Notes: a model not told the origin generated them from the letters alone. Positions 47,501 through 61,145 are shown, counted from the first letter of the stretch. The stretch: DNA of 64,000 nucleotides from Limnanthes douglasii subsp. nivea (GCA_036936605.1 JAUPFV010000001.1:152615187-152679186), one strand, 5' to 3'. Program-made: numbers and translations.

Positions 47501-49190
47501 GAAATAACAATTAACTTTGTTCTTAGCTTTTATCTTACATGTCTTTGAGATCTTTGGGTAGCAGCAGAAATTCTGACAAGCAAACACCCAGGAATCCTTC
47601 ATTTGTTTTATCTTGCAGATGCTTCTTGAATTTACATCAGTTCTTCAATCAACCAACCTGAAATTTGCCAAGCATATGAATCATTTTTTCGGCTTTAGTT
47701 GAAGCATCATTCACCTTGCTTCGATTTCTAGAGTTATGATTTTGAAAACCAATTCTAGATGGCTGATTTCTCATTTGTTGGAATTTCACAAAGTTTCTCT
47801 ATTTATTTTCCTGTCGGTAGAAAATCAAATAAGAAACTTTTTTGTTAATTATTGAACATTCCTTGTATCGCTTAATAATTTAGATTTATCATCTACCATT
47901 TTGGTATGGACATGTATCTAGTTTATTAAATAATAAAATTGGGTATGAATTATATATATATATATAATAGTCGAGAATAAAAAAAAAATTGAAACAGAGG
48001 TAAGATATAGTATGAAAAACTACAACTGTTATATATTTATTTTGTACTGCGTGTAAATTTAAGAGAATATTTTAAATTTGGAAGCGGGGAAAGGGAAATC
48101 GAATTTTTCTATAATGGGAATAAAATTAAAGTTAGTGAAGCAGGTTTGGTTATTTTTGTTAGGTTAATGCCTAACTTTTAATTTAATAATATTCAAATAT
48201 ATATATGCGAATAAAGTACTAAACATTTGGAATGTAGGATCTATTCCTTCACATGAAAACAAATTTAGAATATGTTTCTTTTCCTGATCCTATTATATAC
48301 TAATTAAATTCGTCTAATCTCAATTTTTATATTATATAACTTTTGAAGAATAACATTATTGTTGTCGAATTAATATTGATTATTATTTGGAGATATTTTT
48401 TTTATTCTTCCAATGTCTGACGTCATTTGTTTTAAATTAATGTAAAAGGTAAATTAACCGCATGATGACTAGACGATAGTATCAAACAGTTTTATCATAT
48501 GTTAAATAATTACAGATAGATTCTGCTAAACAAAATTACGTTATGGATTATCACTAAAAAGTGTGGACATATCTCTTAAGATTCTAGAAAAATATAATAA
48601 TTTATTTCGAAGCATAATTTTAAAGATATTGTCTATTTTCTCGTAAAAAGTGTTAAATATATAAGTGTTAAATACATTATGAATATATTTTAATAAAAAG
48701 TTGAATGCTATGTTTATTTTGTTATTCAAATATTTTTGTTATGATCATTTGTAATTAAAAAAAAATCAAAAATTCATAAAATAAATGATAATAGAACGAG
48801 AGATTAAAAAATATATATTTAAAAAATATATATTTAAAAAATAAATATATAATTTTATCTATCGACCGATTTCGTTTATGTATAAAGTTTACGTATCTTT
48901 TCAAAACAACTCAATTTTTTAAATATTCACAACATGTAATAGTAATTAGAAAAATGTAACTATACAAGTTCCATAGCAATAGAACTAATCATCTATATAG
49001 CGATAGTCTCTTTTTCAGGCTCCACCATTAAAGTCATATCAATGCATTGGTAATTGACAATAAATAAAAGCCCTACGAGTGTGGTACCTATTATTAAACT
49101 TGATTTTTTTTGTCACCATGTGTTAATGTTAAGGTTTACCTAGTACATAAAGGATTAGTTGATGCAATCGACGATAAATTTACACATGTT
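47501..49190. other. AT-rich DNA between LINE B and the copia remnant
   Basis: No gene recognised. Near 47520-47810 the minus strand reads weakly protein-like (QPSRIGFQNHNSRNRSK), not identified. Near 48805-48850 the string tatatatttaaaaaa is repeated in tandem. Confidence 0.4.
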
Positions 49191-49199
49191 ATTGTTGTG

Positions 49200-51960
49200 G
49201 TATTGTATGTTGAGCTTCTGAAATGAAGTGTCATGAGAGGTATCTTAAGAGTCTCATGCATTGGGGATCTAAAGTTTGTTAGAGGCGATTTATTTGAAGA
49301 ATTACTTGGCGAACATATTGTATATGGAAAAATATCTTTACATATTATCTATGGATACTAGCACAACGATCCGCAGGCACCTATATGATTACAATCGAAT
49401 CGTACTCGAATTGAATGCAATTGATGTGAAAGTGGAGGAGGAGGACCAATAAATAATCCTATTCATTTTTCTTCCAAAAGAGTATGAACATTTTGTGGAC
49501 ACCATGCTCTTCAGGAAATACTCACTTACGATGACCGAAATAAATAGTATTTTGAACTGTAAAGATCTTCACAAGAAGAATATTATGAAGAATGAGTCTG
49601 AATGGTACAGACTTAGTGTGATGGGTCGTTTGGGAAAGAGAGATTCAAGTAAGAAAAGAGGAAAGTCTCGGTCAAAATCCAAAAGCATTGTGATGGATCC
49701 AAAAGTAATAAGTTAGGTATACAAAAAGAAATGACATATCAGTCGGAACTGGTTGAAGAAGGAAAATGGCAACAATTATGAGAAGGCTAAAGCCATAGAT
49801 GTTGCCATGTTGTCTGATGATTATGAGTATTTTGATGAGTTAATGACTTCTTATTTTTGCAGGTACAATGATAAATGGGTGCTGGATTCGGGTGGGTCAT
49901 TTTACATGACTTCCAATTAAAATTGGTTTAAAACCCTGCAAATGCTTGATGGTGGAAGGGTCATCCTCATGATTGATGAATTCTGCAATGTAAAAGGGAT
50001 TGGAACAGCACAACTTAACTTGTCTACAAGACTTAAGAGAGTGATCAACAACGTAAAGTACATACCCGAAATTAACCTTATTTTTATTGGGATATAGATG
50101 AGGAATGGTTTACCTATATGGATGGAGATGGCAGACTTAGGATCTCGCAAGGCTCCCTTATTGTTATAAAAGTCAATATGAATAATGGTGTGTTAGTTAT
50201 CGAAGGATTTGTAGTGGTAGGTAGTGTGTCTAGTGTGGTGAATGATTCTAATAGTTTGTGGCATCATCGATTGAGACATTTAACTGAGCAGAGGCTCAAT
50301 AATCTAAGTAAACAAAGGTTGTTAGATGGTATGATAATTTAGAAGTTGAGCTTTTGTGAAAGCTGTGTATTGGGTAAGAGCAAGAGGGTGCAATTTTTTC
50401 CAACCAACCAGACATCCAATAGAGTACTTGGTTATGTATATTATGATATTTCAGGTCTAGTATAAGAACTTACCATAGGTGGTGTAAGGTAATTTATATA
50501 TTTGATTGATGACCATTCGAGGAAAATATAGGTTCTACTTTTGAAAATAAAAAATAAAGCGTTTGTTACCTTTGTGAACTGAAAGAATTTGGTAGAGAAT
50601 CAAACCAGGAAAGTGTGAAAGAATATTTGGGCTTACTAAGAAAATGAATTGAACCCTATTAGTACATGTTATTTTTATACTTTATACAAATTGATGGTCG
50701 AAGATTCTATGGAGAAGTCGAGCCATCATCTCCATATCTCAACAACAACAGTCCATCTGCGAGGCTTCAATTTCTTTATCCTCAAGAGATCTAGACTATA
50801 GAAAAAATCATAGAATATTTGAGATTTTTTGGATGTACGGCCCACGCACATGTGAATCAAGATAAGCTTAGGCCATGAGCACTAAAATGTTTGTTTCTCG
50901 GCTTTCCGGAAGGACTAAAAGGGAATATGTTGTGGATCCTTGAACCTAGACATCAAAATGATTTGATAAGAAGGGATGTAATTTTCAATGAAGAGGACGT
51001 GCCACTGAAAAAGGCGGTGGTGAATCTACCTAATACTATTGGAAAGAGATGTGAAGTTGATGATCGATCTGCTATACAAAGTGAAGCTCGTGATGCTTTT
51101 GCAGAAGAATATTTTGTACATGGTTCTGCTTTGGTTCGTACAAAGGAAGTTCGACCACTCCTTGAGTTTGAATCGGATTGATGGTCTATTTTTCTAAGGT
51201 CTTATGATGATCAGATAGGAGAGTAACATGAGATTGAGTGTTCTCAGCTGGCGAGGTATAGAGAGTGGAGACCAAGCAAACAACTGCATAAGTATTGATT
51301 TGCTTATGTAATAGGTTATACATTTTTGAATTGCATAGATATATTGTTGAACCCAAAACATATCATGATGTTATCGAGAGCATTGATAAATAAAATTAGC
51401 TCACAACCATGAAAGTAAAACTAAGATCTTTCTAGAAGATGAACATTTGTAATCTTGTGAGGGAGTTGAAATATCATAAGCTAGTTGAGAGTAAATGGAT
51501 ATTAAAAAATAAGCCAAGTATTCTTGGTGTTGAGTTACCCATTTACAAGGCTAGACTCGTTTTCAAGGGTTTTACACAAAAAAATAATGTTTATTTTAAT
51601 GATATATTTTTGTAGGTTGTGAAACATATCTCAATCAAGTTCTGTTGTTAATTGTTGCTAGAATTGATCTTGAGTTAGATCGAATAAATGTTACTACTGC
51701 CTTTCTGCATGGTGAATTGGAATAGACAATTGACATGTGTTATCTTAAGAGGTGTGAATAAAGGAATGAGGGTTATGTGTGTTTATTAAAAATACTTGTA
51801 TATGGGCTAAAACAGTCGATGAGGTAGTGGTATAGAAAATTTGATTATCTTATGAGATCCATCAAATATATTCATAGCTGCTATGAAAATTATTGTCTAT
51901 TACAATAAGTCTAGATGAAGAATTTTTAGGTGTATACTAGAAGTAAATCGTCAACATAAG
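49200..51960 (+). pseudogene. Ty1/copia polyprotein remnant
   Basis: In order on the plus strand: gag (EYEHFVDTMLFRKYSLTM near 49480, then GKSRSKSKS), protease near 49880 with WVLDSGGSF, which keeps the D-S-G site, the pre-integrase domain near 50260 (LWHHRLRHL, then CESCVLGKSKRVQF), a short integrase start (YLIDDHSRK), the segment after the integrase core near 50830 (FGCTAHAHVNQDKL, LFLGFPEG, then RRDVIFNEED), and RT near 51690 (AFLHGELE, then VYGLKQSM). The zinc knuckle, most of the integrase core and the YVDD half of RT are missing or unreadable. The order protease-integrase-RT marks it as copia. It is dead. Confidence 0.75.
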
Positions 51961-52760
51961 TATTGTTGTAGGACTACATGGGCATAATTGGATCTTTCTT
52001 GAAATGTATTATGCAAAAACTGTTGAAACTCTTTTAAACTTAAGTCGTGACTTAGTTGTAAATACATTTGTTGATCCTAGAAGGTGAGTCAAGTTCTTGA
52101 AGACTGGCGACCATTGTATTAAAGGCAATATATGCTAAGTCGATACATGGTTTGTCTGAAGCAAGATGGTGCGGAGCAAGCTGATTTGAAGCACCACTAT
52201 GATATAAAACAAGCTGGACTGTGACACCACAGATGGACGAAAGTAGATTATGAGTTATTCTAACCGTTGATTAATGAGCTTTAATCATGAATGTCTAATG
52301 AAGAATTAATATTTTACCTAAACCTATACATAAAATAAGATATTTATATGCAACATATAAATAGCTCTAACTCGATTCGTGAGCAGCATATTTCATGAGT
52401 GAGTAAAATAACTACATGTTTCTTAAGAGGTAAGTGAGGTGAGAGATAAACATACAAGAGAGGATTATTTGAATCGCACCATTTTTTGTTACAAAGAGTG
52501 TTTGAGTCCTTTATGTTTGAGAGTATTTTTGTACCTACTTATATATTAAATGATTGTTTGTTTCTTGATTATATATGATTTCTTCACAATCTAAACCACA
52601 TTAAATATTATATTGTATACTTGGTTTTATTACGATTACTTTCATTTGTTGTTCATCTTGAACATAGTAATTAGATCATTCTTATGTAGGTTCGTTTAAT
52701 CGTATATCAATTATTTCTTAGGTCGAACGACAATTGTTTCCCCTACACCGAGATTATGGT
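51961..52760 (+). other. Downstream flank of the copia remnant, LTR-like
   Basis: A TATA-like tataaatag lies near 52366, followed by a purine-rich leader and a T-rich tail, so this could be the 3' LTR of the copia element. I found no matching 5' copy left of 49200. Confidence 0.3.
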
Positions 52761-53620
52761 AACTAAGAGGTTTCAATCTTCTGCTTCCAAAGATGAAACA
52801 TCTTAAAAATATATTTTATTTTTGGAATAGAAGTGATTTTTAATATTAAGAATAATTTCATGATTCAATTTTACTATATTAAAAAAGAACTCGAAAACTA
52901 TAATAAACTTTAGTTCAAAATATCACATAAATCATTTGATCTTTGTATACAAACTTTAGAAATAATAGATGAAATGGCTCAATTAGAAACAACTATTTTT
53001 ATAGTAAATATTATGTATATGAATGTATATATTATGGAAAATATTTATTACGATTAATAAGTTGAGTTAATTTACTAGAAATCTAAATATGGAATATTGG
53101 AAGTAATTGAAATATTTTTTAGATATTTTAATTATATTTAAAACATATTTATCTAATGTTATAACTTTTCTGGGATACTTGAGGTGTATATAAATGTAAT
53201 TTTGTTCACTAGTCTAGTCGATAATAAAACAATTTTGAATTGATGTTTACTTTTACGTTTAATTGTTTTATTTGGGATTAAAGAAAAATATATATTATTT
53301 GGCTATTGCGTCTGAGTTTGTAGTCTTGTTCTTAATAAAAATTTATGTACAATAGTTTAGAAACCTATTGTTTGATATAATTTTTACTTCTAAAGGGAAA
53401 CGACGACTCAAATACATTGTTATACTCGTACAATATTAGGTGGACCTTGTAATTTTATCTACAACAGAATTCATAAAGTATTCGTCTAATACATGAATAC
53501 ATAAAATAATTAATTCAAGAATCCATTGAAATCATCTGCATGAATAAGACTACCTCGATAAGGATTGAGTATCATATTTTGCCCACTATTTGCAACAACT
53601 GTGACTCATTTGGGAACCTT
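52761..53620. other. AT-rich intergenic DNA
   Basis: Nothing recognisable on either strand. Confidence 0.5.
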
Positions 53621-56600
53621 GTTAGAGTTGTACTAAGAACCCTAACATTTCCAATGAGTATGACCCTCTAGTGAATGTTGTCCATAGCCCTGGAAATGAA
53701 CCCATGATCGACAACAACATTCATATGTTTGTCTCCTCCAACGACAACGAGGAACCTTATTCGCACGACTACAGTGCTCTTAGGATGGGGTTATACAATG
53801 AAAGAATGACTAACAAGTATACCAGAATCGTCCACACTAATGACATCTCTAGTAGGGCTCCTCAAACTAACTCTAGTGAGTTTGACCCTTCCTTAAAGTT
53901 CATATCACCCACTTCCGACTCTAGGATCCATTTTCACCCTAACGTCCCTATTATTCAAGCTTATTATGTTTTATTATTATATAAGCCTGGAATATTAGAG
54001 GTCTAAATGACACAATTCGAAAAAATGATATTACTGAGTATGTTTTCTGAAATTATATTACGCTTATCTTCCTCCAACAAACTAAAGTTAATGAATGTAA
54101 CATTGGAAATATCCTGAAAATTATACATCATCGCCACTATAAGACCACGCATTGTATGCATCCCTTATATCGTATTTGGTTGGCATGGAACCCAATGTAT
54201 ATAGTCTATCTCTTGATATTATATTTCCTCAATTTGTTGACTCCACTATCACTAATATTTTCAATAATACTACCTTATGTGTGTCTGTGATCTATAGGTT
54301 TAACGATGATACTGAGTATCCATAACATGACAACACTATCCTCTCTTCCCGACACCAAGGTATTCCATGGATTGCTCTTGGCGATTTCAACACTATTTAA
54401 AAATTGGAAGACCAAACGAGTAATTCAGACCTCCGTAGCCCTTTAATGAATGACTATCCTTGTAATTGGATTTCAATTTTCTTCACCTAATAAACAACCA
54501 AACAACCCTATCTCCTCAAAAATAGATAGATCCATTGTCAATAGCCATTGGGATGATCGTTTCCCCCAATTCATTCACTCATTACAACTATCCTGGTATA
54601 TCTTACCACATCTCAATCATTATCTTCCTTAACACCCCCGCCACTACTCGAAGAGATATTTTTGCTACTGTCCCATGTAGCAGTCACACTCTGATTACCA
54701 ATCCATTATTAGCAATAGATGGAACCCCCCCCCCCCCTTGATGGCTCATTTATGTCCATCATCTCGTCTAAATTCTATTGTCTTCAAAGCTCATTATCCA
54801 ACCTTAACAAAATGATTCAGCCATATAAGTGATTGGGTCAATTATGCCCATTCCACCCTCTGTCTTTCTCATGAAGCCCTTGCACATGACCTCATCAACT
54901 TTACTCTCAACGAGGTTGAAATTAATGCCTTAAAAAACATCTTGTTTAGTTGCGCTGAAAAGTCTTTCCTCAAGTAGAAATCTCACGAGACTTGGCTCAA
55001 ACTCGGGGGGTCACAATTCTAAGTTCTTCCACGATAATATAAAATCATATATCTCTACAAACAAAATTCTCTCTACCTCTGATGATAACGAAAATATTAT
55101 CTCCAACCCTAGAGTTGTTGTCGACGACTTTGTTAACCATTTCACTAAACTTTATGGTCTCAAAAATCCCTTAACTTACCTTGGCCTTGAAAGAGATATA
55201 AGTTTAATAATAAATAAACTTGCAGACTCTGACAAAGTGCATAATATGGTCCCTATCAGTGATAAATAAATTAAGAGTTCTCTCTTCAGCATTGATAGTA
55301 ATAAAGTTCCTTAGACTGATGGATTCAACGCCAACTTCTTCAAAAACGTTTGGTTTATTATTAGCTCTGAAATCTGCAAGGTTGTCCAGCACTTTTTTCG
55401 CCACTCCAGCATACACATGGATTGGAATAAAACTCTTATTGTATTTATCCTTAAGTTTAAAAACCCTTCCACCCTCTCTCCTTCCCCTGTATTCAACTAT
55501 TTCTTGTTACAATATTATCTACAAGATAATCTTCAAAATTATTAAAAATAAGATCAAAGACTCTCTCAAATCCAGAGTCGGCCTCATCCAATCTGCCATT
55601 GTCCCGGGTTGAAGAATTTAAAAAAACATCCTATTCTCTTAGGACTTTCTTCATGGTTACCATACTAACAAGAAAGGCCAGAGAGCAACACTAAAGACTA
55701 ATCTCATGAAGGAATTTGATAATGTCCACTAACGTATTCTTTTTAGAATTATTTACGGCATGAACTTCCCTACCAATATGATCGGTTGGATCATACACTG
55801 TATCTTCACTTCCACTTACTTTATTAACATTAATTGGAGCTTATTTAGCTCTTTGCAGGACAATAGGGACCTTCGTTTAGGTGACTCTTTTTATCCTCTT
55901 TGTGATGATTATGCCAGAAGCGTGAGATCGTTAAGCTTTGTCTTATGAACAACTTTATGATATTTTTTCATGCAAACATCGACTCCATTAACCTCATCAA
56001 AGAGGCCTTGAGGAATTTGTGGTTCACTCGGGCCTCCATACGAACCCTACCAAGATTCAATTCTTCCTTTTGGGTGTTACCGACCTCATCTGTCGATCAA
56101 ATATCCTCCTCCATTGGAATCGAGGAAGGTAAAATCCCCGTCAGATACTTAGGCGTACCTTTCATCACTTATTGTTGACTTATAGAGATTGAAAGCCATT
56201 CTTTAGTAAAATCGCATGTATGATTAGTTCATAGACCTCTAAGGACCTGTCTTATGCATGTAGGCTTAAACTCATCAAAGACGTCTTATTCGGGGTCAAG
56301 TCTATTGGTATTCTATACAAACTCTTAAAGAGATTACTCAACTTGTTTGTAATTGTTTTGGTTGAGTCTAGACTTAAACATTACGGGTCGAAAAATTGTT
56401 GTGTCCCATGTTATATTTCCTTCATGTGAGAGCGGTCTTGGGATTTTATAACTTAGAGTCTGGAATCAGACGGTTTCCCTCAAGTATTTCTGGTTTATTT
56501 TAATTGATAGCTCCTCATTGATTTGGTGTAACTAGATTATTACCAAAAAGGTAAAAGATAAAAGCTTATGAACTTTTCCTCCTGGTTCTTCTAATAGTTG

Positions 56601-57660
56601 GGGATTAGAAAAAAATTATCATTCTTAGTTTCCTTGCCTATAAGCTTTACAAGACTATGGTTGGAAACAGTTTATCCACCTCTCTGTGGTTGATCATTGG
56701 CTTTTCTCTAACTCTCTCGTTGGTCGTTAAGGTTCCAATATAATTCTTTATGCTATAATGCACAGTTACAAAACCATCTCTGACATTATCAACAACATAT
56801 CTTGTAACTGGTCTATCTAGATCCATTCCAGCATACGATCTCACCAAGCTAACTTGCTCGAAATTGGTAAGGATATAAATTTATTACCGCCCCTTTTAGG
56901 GAACGGAAATGTCAAACTCTGGATTCTTAATCAAAATCTCAATTATTTTACCATAAGAAACGCCTACCACTATATTAGTCCATTGGTCCAACCTCATTTG
57001 GAACAAATACAGCATCCTCATAAATATCTTTATTGTCTGGCTTACCATCTAGGGAAAACTTACCACGCTTGAAAAGCTCATCGTCTAGGGTTACAACACG
57101 GTCTTCGACTGTGACCTCTGTAGCCTTTTCCCAGAATATACTAATCTTTTATTAGTGGATTTGCCTTTGTTGTATCTTATTTGGGAAGGTTGTGCATGGT
57201 TTCCCTCACTTGTTTTCTGATTGGCCTAGCTGGCTGCACACAGCTAGCGCGTGTATTTTCACTCCTACGAGACTTGGTAACCTTTAACATGCTTCTTTAT
57301 ATATGATGGTTTACCACTTGTGACTAGAGAGTAACACTAGGATCTTATTTGACTCGGCTTCTCTTGAGTGAGCCATTTTCCATGGGATCCTCTCCGACTC
57401 CCGTTACAAATTTTACGGCACCAAGGTTAAATACCTTTCACACATTACACCTTACTAACTTACCTTTTTTATGTCTTGCAGGTTCGGTTGATATCCCTTT
57501 TTGTTGGGGTATACTTATAGGCTGCATATGGCTTTTTACTCCTATCATTTTGGGTCTATGACTTCTTTTTTTTATAGGTTTAGTCTCCAAGTTTTAATAT
57601 CCTGACTATGATCTTTATTTTGAAGGGGAATGCCCCATTGAGTTGTGTTATTTGTTAGGA
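53620..57660 (+). mobile_element. LINE C, plant L1-type of a different group (decayed)
   Basis: The tail of ORF1 (an open run at 53671-54006, with NEYDPLVNVVHSP just ahead of it) is followed by endonuclease, RT and zf-RVT on the plus strand. The wording (AWNIRGLND, PWIALGDFN) differs from LINEs A and B, so it belongs to another L1 group; no RNase H is seen. The 3' end may lie near 57640, at a ggggaatgcccc hairpin string that is repeated at 57715. Confidence 0.7.
53970..57330 (+). pseudogene. LINE C ORF2, endonuclease and reverse transcriptase
   Basis: Endonuclease: AWNIRGLNDTIRKND near 53985, RIWLAWNP near 54175, PWIALGDFN near 54370. RT: DGFNANFFKNVW near 55320, CYNIIYKIIFKIIKNKIK near 55510-55560, then LKTNLMKEFDNVH, where the first catalytic Asp has become Asn. 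The QGDP box reads LRLGDSFYP, and the FADD box is not readable before MIFFHANIDS. GKIPVRYLGVPF near 56130 marks the end of the RT region. A zf-RVT part follows near 56900-57070. A 13-base C run at 54725-54737 lies between endonuclease and RT. Frames break often. Confidence 0.7.
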
Positions 57661-57697
57661 TCCAGACAAATTTAGGCTCACTTTATTTTATTTTATT

Positions 57698-57732
57698 GGG
57701 GGGGGGGGAGGAGGGGGGAATGCCCCGTTGAG
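57698..57732. repeat. G-run and repeated ggggaatgcccc motif
   Basis: Eleven G residues at 57698-57708 are followed by aggagggggg and then aatgccccgttgag. The string ggggaatgccccattgag also occurs at 57625-57642. The two copies may mark a short duplicated LINE C tail. Confidence 0.5.
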
Positions 57733-58465
57733 GGTTTTATTTTAACTTTCTAGGTTTATATATATGAGGGAAAGATATAAGAGAGCTAAGAAACCCAAAT
57801 ACACACACAAAATGCATGAAGAGGGACATTTTTTTGCGGATCCGTTATCTACCATAGTAAAGAGGTCTAATCGAATAGAAAAACATTTCGGTATTTGCTT
57901 AATTGTGATTTGATGCTAGAGATCGGGAGAAATCGTTGTTGTAATAGTCCAATAGTTATGGTGATATTCTTCACTTTTGCTTCTCTTCTTGTTATTCCAT
58001 TAGGCTTGAAAGAGTTGGTGGGTATGTAGATCTTTATTAGATTGAATTGGATATACTTGTATCATCTACTTATCATAATAATATAAGTGGGTTGGGCAAA
58101 ATCCTCATAAATTTCATAGCTTTTACTTTTTACATCGATTGAGTTTTTCTACGTAAAATAAATCGTGTGTGTTGATTTACTTTACCGTTGCTTATTTTCC
58201 GTGATTAGAATTGTGGTTTAATTTGATTAATAAATTGATGAACTGTTGGTCGTGAATTGAGTTTATTGTTTATTTGGTTGATTATCTTGAAGTTGGTTTA
58301 GTTGTTTATTTGAGATCCTACAATTGGTATCACAATATGCTTTTATTTTTTAGTCATTGAATATAAAGTGTAATAATGATAACTCCATGCTTAACCCCGA
58401 AGTAGTGTAAATCTGATTTTTATTTTTGTTATTTATCTTTTAAAAAAAGGTAACAACATTTTTTA
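57733..58465. other. Spacer left of the chromovirus
   Basis: No gene recognised. A tatatatatga string near 57765 followed by purine-rich sequence looks like another promoter or LTR leader, and the text gttggtatcacaat near 58325 resembles an initiator-Met primer site, so an older LTR may end here. Not resolved. Confidence 0.35.
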
Positions 58466-58829
58466 TGCAGACAGATTAGCGCTAGAATTTATGAAGACAG
58501 GTGATCACCCGAAGAATGCAGCAAATTATTAGTTTCGGAGCTCCCGGTGTCCGATTTTGACCCACAACACCTTATTTCAAAGGGAATGACGCCACGAGTT
58601 GAAGTCACCAGCTATGCTCGTGATATATGGAGGTTTTTAGGCATTTAGAGTCGTTTACTATTTTATTTCGAATTGTTATTACTTTTGGGCATTTTTAATA
58701 TTTTCGTGTTAGGGTTTTCATTCGAACCCTTATTTAAACAGACTTTGTTTACACTGTAAGGGAGTTGAATTTTGATAAATAAAATTAGGGTTTCCTCTAT
58801 ATTGGCTTCTCTGCGTTTACTCTATATCA
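58466..58829 (+). repeat. Chromovirus 5' LTR
   Basis: 364 bases, starting tgcagacagattagcg and ending ctatatca. It pairs with 63123-63486 without length change. Confidence 0.9.
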
Positions 58830-58832
58830 TAT

Positions 58833-58843
58833 TGGTATCAGAC
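58833..58843 (+). promoter_or_regulatory. Chromovirus primer-binding site (initiator Met tRNA)
   Basis: tggtatcaga, three bases after the LTR, matches the site complementary to the 3' end of plant initiator Met tRNA, the usual primer in chromoviruses. Confidence 0.85.
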
Positions 58844-58860
58844 ACAGGCAGTCTTGCGAG

Positions 58861-59985
58861 ATGGTGCGAGGAAGACCCAGAGGTCGCAGCGGCGTTGTTG
58901 TGGAAAAAGATGCGAGTGATTTCAGAGATCGCAAGAATGCTAACCTGCGTTGTCAGGTCGAGTATTTTTCCCGTCAGATGGATGAACTTACTGCCAGGCA
59001 ACCCGGTGTGGAGGCTGAAGGTCACGATAACCCTTTTGGAGAAAAGCCAGAACGGAATGCTTATCCGGACTGCCGCTGGGAGCTTGGATTTAAGGTCAAT
59101 ATTCCTGACTTTGATGGCGGCCTTCGGGTGGAGGAGTTTGTTGATTGGTTATCCCAGGTTGAGGAGGTGCTGGACTTCAAGGAAGTTCATGAGGAGAGAC
59201 GGGTAGCTTTGGTTACCATCCACCTGCGCGGTAGGGCACACGCTTGGTGGCAGCTGGTAAAAACGATCCGTGCGCGTGAAGGTAAGGAGCAAGTACGTAG
59301 TTTGGAGAATTTCAAGAAGAAAATACGCAAGGCATTCTTGCCTTACAATTTTGAGCGAGAATTGTTCCAACGTTTCCAGAATCTTTGCCATGGGCCACGC
59401 TTTGTGGACGAGTATACGGAGGAGTTCTTTCAGTTTCTTGCTCGTACATATGTGAACGAGTCAATACATCAGCGGGTATACCGCTATATTAAGGGGTTGC
59501 GCCCTCAACTCCAGGATGTATTGAACATGTTCGACCCGTTGTCTGTTTCGGAAGCTCATCGGCGTGCCCTCTAGGCAGACAAACAGTTGGCTCGACGGAC
59601 CCAGATTGGCGTACGAACTGGTGCTCCTACAGGGACCTCAGCGCCCGCACCAGTTCCATGTCCAACCCCTGATCATGCCCCTCCTGAGCGCGGTGCGACC
59701 AGCCGTTTTGCTAGTAAGTTACATTGCTTTGGCTGTGGTGAGTTAGGGCATCGTCAGGTAGAGTGTCTGAATGCTGCGGGTGCTAGGGGTCTTTTCTCTC
59801 ACGAGGCGTTTGAACCAGCCCCCATGGTTCCTGATGGTCTCCCGAAGTTTGATACATATGATGATGATGTGACTGAGGTCGCGGAGGAGGTTGTGACTGG
59901 TGATATTGGTGCAGTTCTGATGGTACGACGGACTTTTCTTTCCCCTCGTGTTCCTAATCAGAGTGACTGGCTGTGGAATAATGTG
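58861..59985 (+). pseudogene. Chromovirus gag with zinc knuckle
   Basis: The ATG at 58861 starts MVRGRPRGRSG, an arginine-rich N-terminus. The gag fold follows (IPDFDGGLRVEEFVDWLSQ, HLRGRAHAWWQLV, KAFLPYNFERELFQRFQNL). A TAG at 59572-59574 interrupts, and the same frame continues with a Pro-rich linker and the knuckle CFGCGELGHRQVEC (CX2CX4HX4C) near 59728-59770. A frameshift near 59980 separates it from the protease, which lies in the next frame. Confidence 0.85.
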
Positions 59986-60590
59986 TACGATTGGCGGAAA
60001 GGTGTGCACCTTCATTATCGATGCTGGTAGCTGTGAGAATGTAATTTCTGAGACAGCGGTTTCGAAGCTCGGGCTGAAATCAGAGTCGCACCCCAAGCCA
60101 TACAAGCTGGCCTGGCTGAGTAAAGGTAGTGATATCACTATGTCTCAACGTGTGCTTGTATCATTTTCTGCAGGGCAGACATACCGGGATGAGTTGTTTT
60201 GTGATGTAGTGCCTATGGACGTTTGTCACTTATTGCTTGGCCACCCTTGGCAGTATGATTTATCTGTTGTGCATGATGGTCGTGCAAATACTTATTCATT
60301 CTTTTTTCGGGGTAACAAGATTGTTCTAGTGCCGCCAAAGCCTCGGTCCCTCAAGATTGGGTCTGGTCCTTCCACAACGACATTGTTGTCCCGTGCTCCT
60401 TTTCAGGCGGCCATGGAAGAAGCTGGTGTGGTCTTCTTGTTGTTTTGTGATCCTGTTGTGACTGATTCTCGTGCGGACCCTAGCCCTGCAGTTCAGTCTC
60501 TTTTGCAGGAGTTTGCAGATGTGTCTTCTGAGACTTTGCCCCCCCCCCCCCCGAGTTACCTCATCTGAGGGATATTCAACATCAAATCGA
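59985..60590 (+). pseudogene. Chromovirus protease
   Basis: After the frameshift the sequence reads CTFIIDAGSCENVIS, with Asp-Ala-Gly at the place of the family's Asp-Ser/Gly-Gly active site, then HPKPYKLAWL and LLLGHPWQYD, the second conserved protease region. The linker toward RT contains a 14-base C run at 60539-60552 that shifts the frame and leads to an early stop at 60567. Confidence 0.8.
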
Positions 60591-61140
60591 CCTGGTTCTT
60601 GGTGCTGCTCTCCCAAATCGGCCCCACTATCGCATGAGCCCGAAAGAGCATGAGGAATCATGTCGACAGGTGGAGGATTTGTTGGCTAAGGGGCATGTTT
60701 GAGAAAGTCTCAGTCCATGTGCAGTTCCAGCGTTGCTGACACCGAAGAAGGATGGTTCATGGCGTATGTGTGTGGACAACCGAGCTATCAACAAGATCAC
60801 TGTTTGCTACAGGTTTTCTATACCTCGTCTGGATGATCTTTTAGACCAGTTGGGTGGTGCTTATGTGTTCAGTAAGCTTGATTTGAAGAATGGATACCAT
60901 CAGATTCGGATTCATCCTGGTGATGAGTGGAAGACGGCGTCTAACACGCGTGAGGGACTGTTCGAGTGGCTGGTGATACCATTTGGCCTGTCTAACGCAT
61001 CGAGCACTTTAATGTATGTCATGAATCAGGCATTGAGGCCTTTCATCGGTAAATTTGTTATTGTTTACTTTGATGATATTCTGATCTATAACGTTAACCC
61101 TTCTGTGCACTTGCCCCACTTATGTGAGGTGTTATTGGTG
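60553..61140 (+). pseudogene. Chromovirus reverse transcriptase
   Basis: After the C run, the frame reads ELPHLRDI, then [15 protein letters not shown] at 60700-60702 stands where the family has Arg (CGA to TGA fits deamination). RT follows: [32 protein letters not shown] with the first catalytic Asp, [16 protein letters not shown], and YFDDIL at 61066-61083 with both catalytic Asp residues. The frame is lost again near 61110-61180. In the living element RT copies the RNA in the particle. Confidence 0.85.
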
Positions 61141-61145
61141 GTGCG

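Noticed and set aside
42060..52720. The LTR-like segments at 42060-42570 and 52130-52720 as a pair flanking LINE B and the copia remnant
   Set aside because: Their layout is similar but I could not align them base by base.
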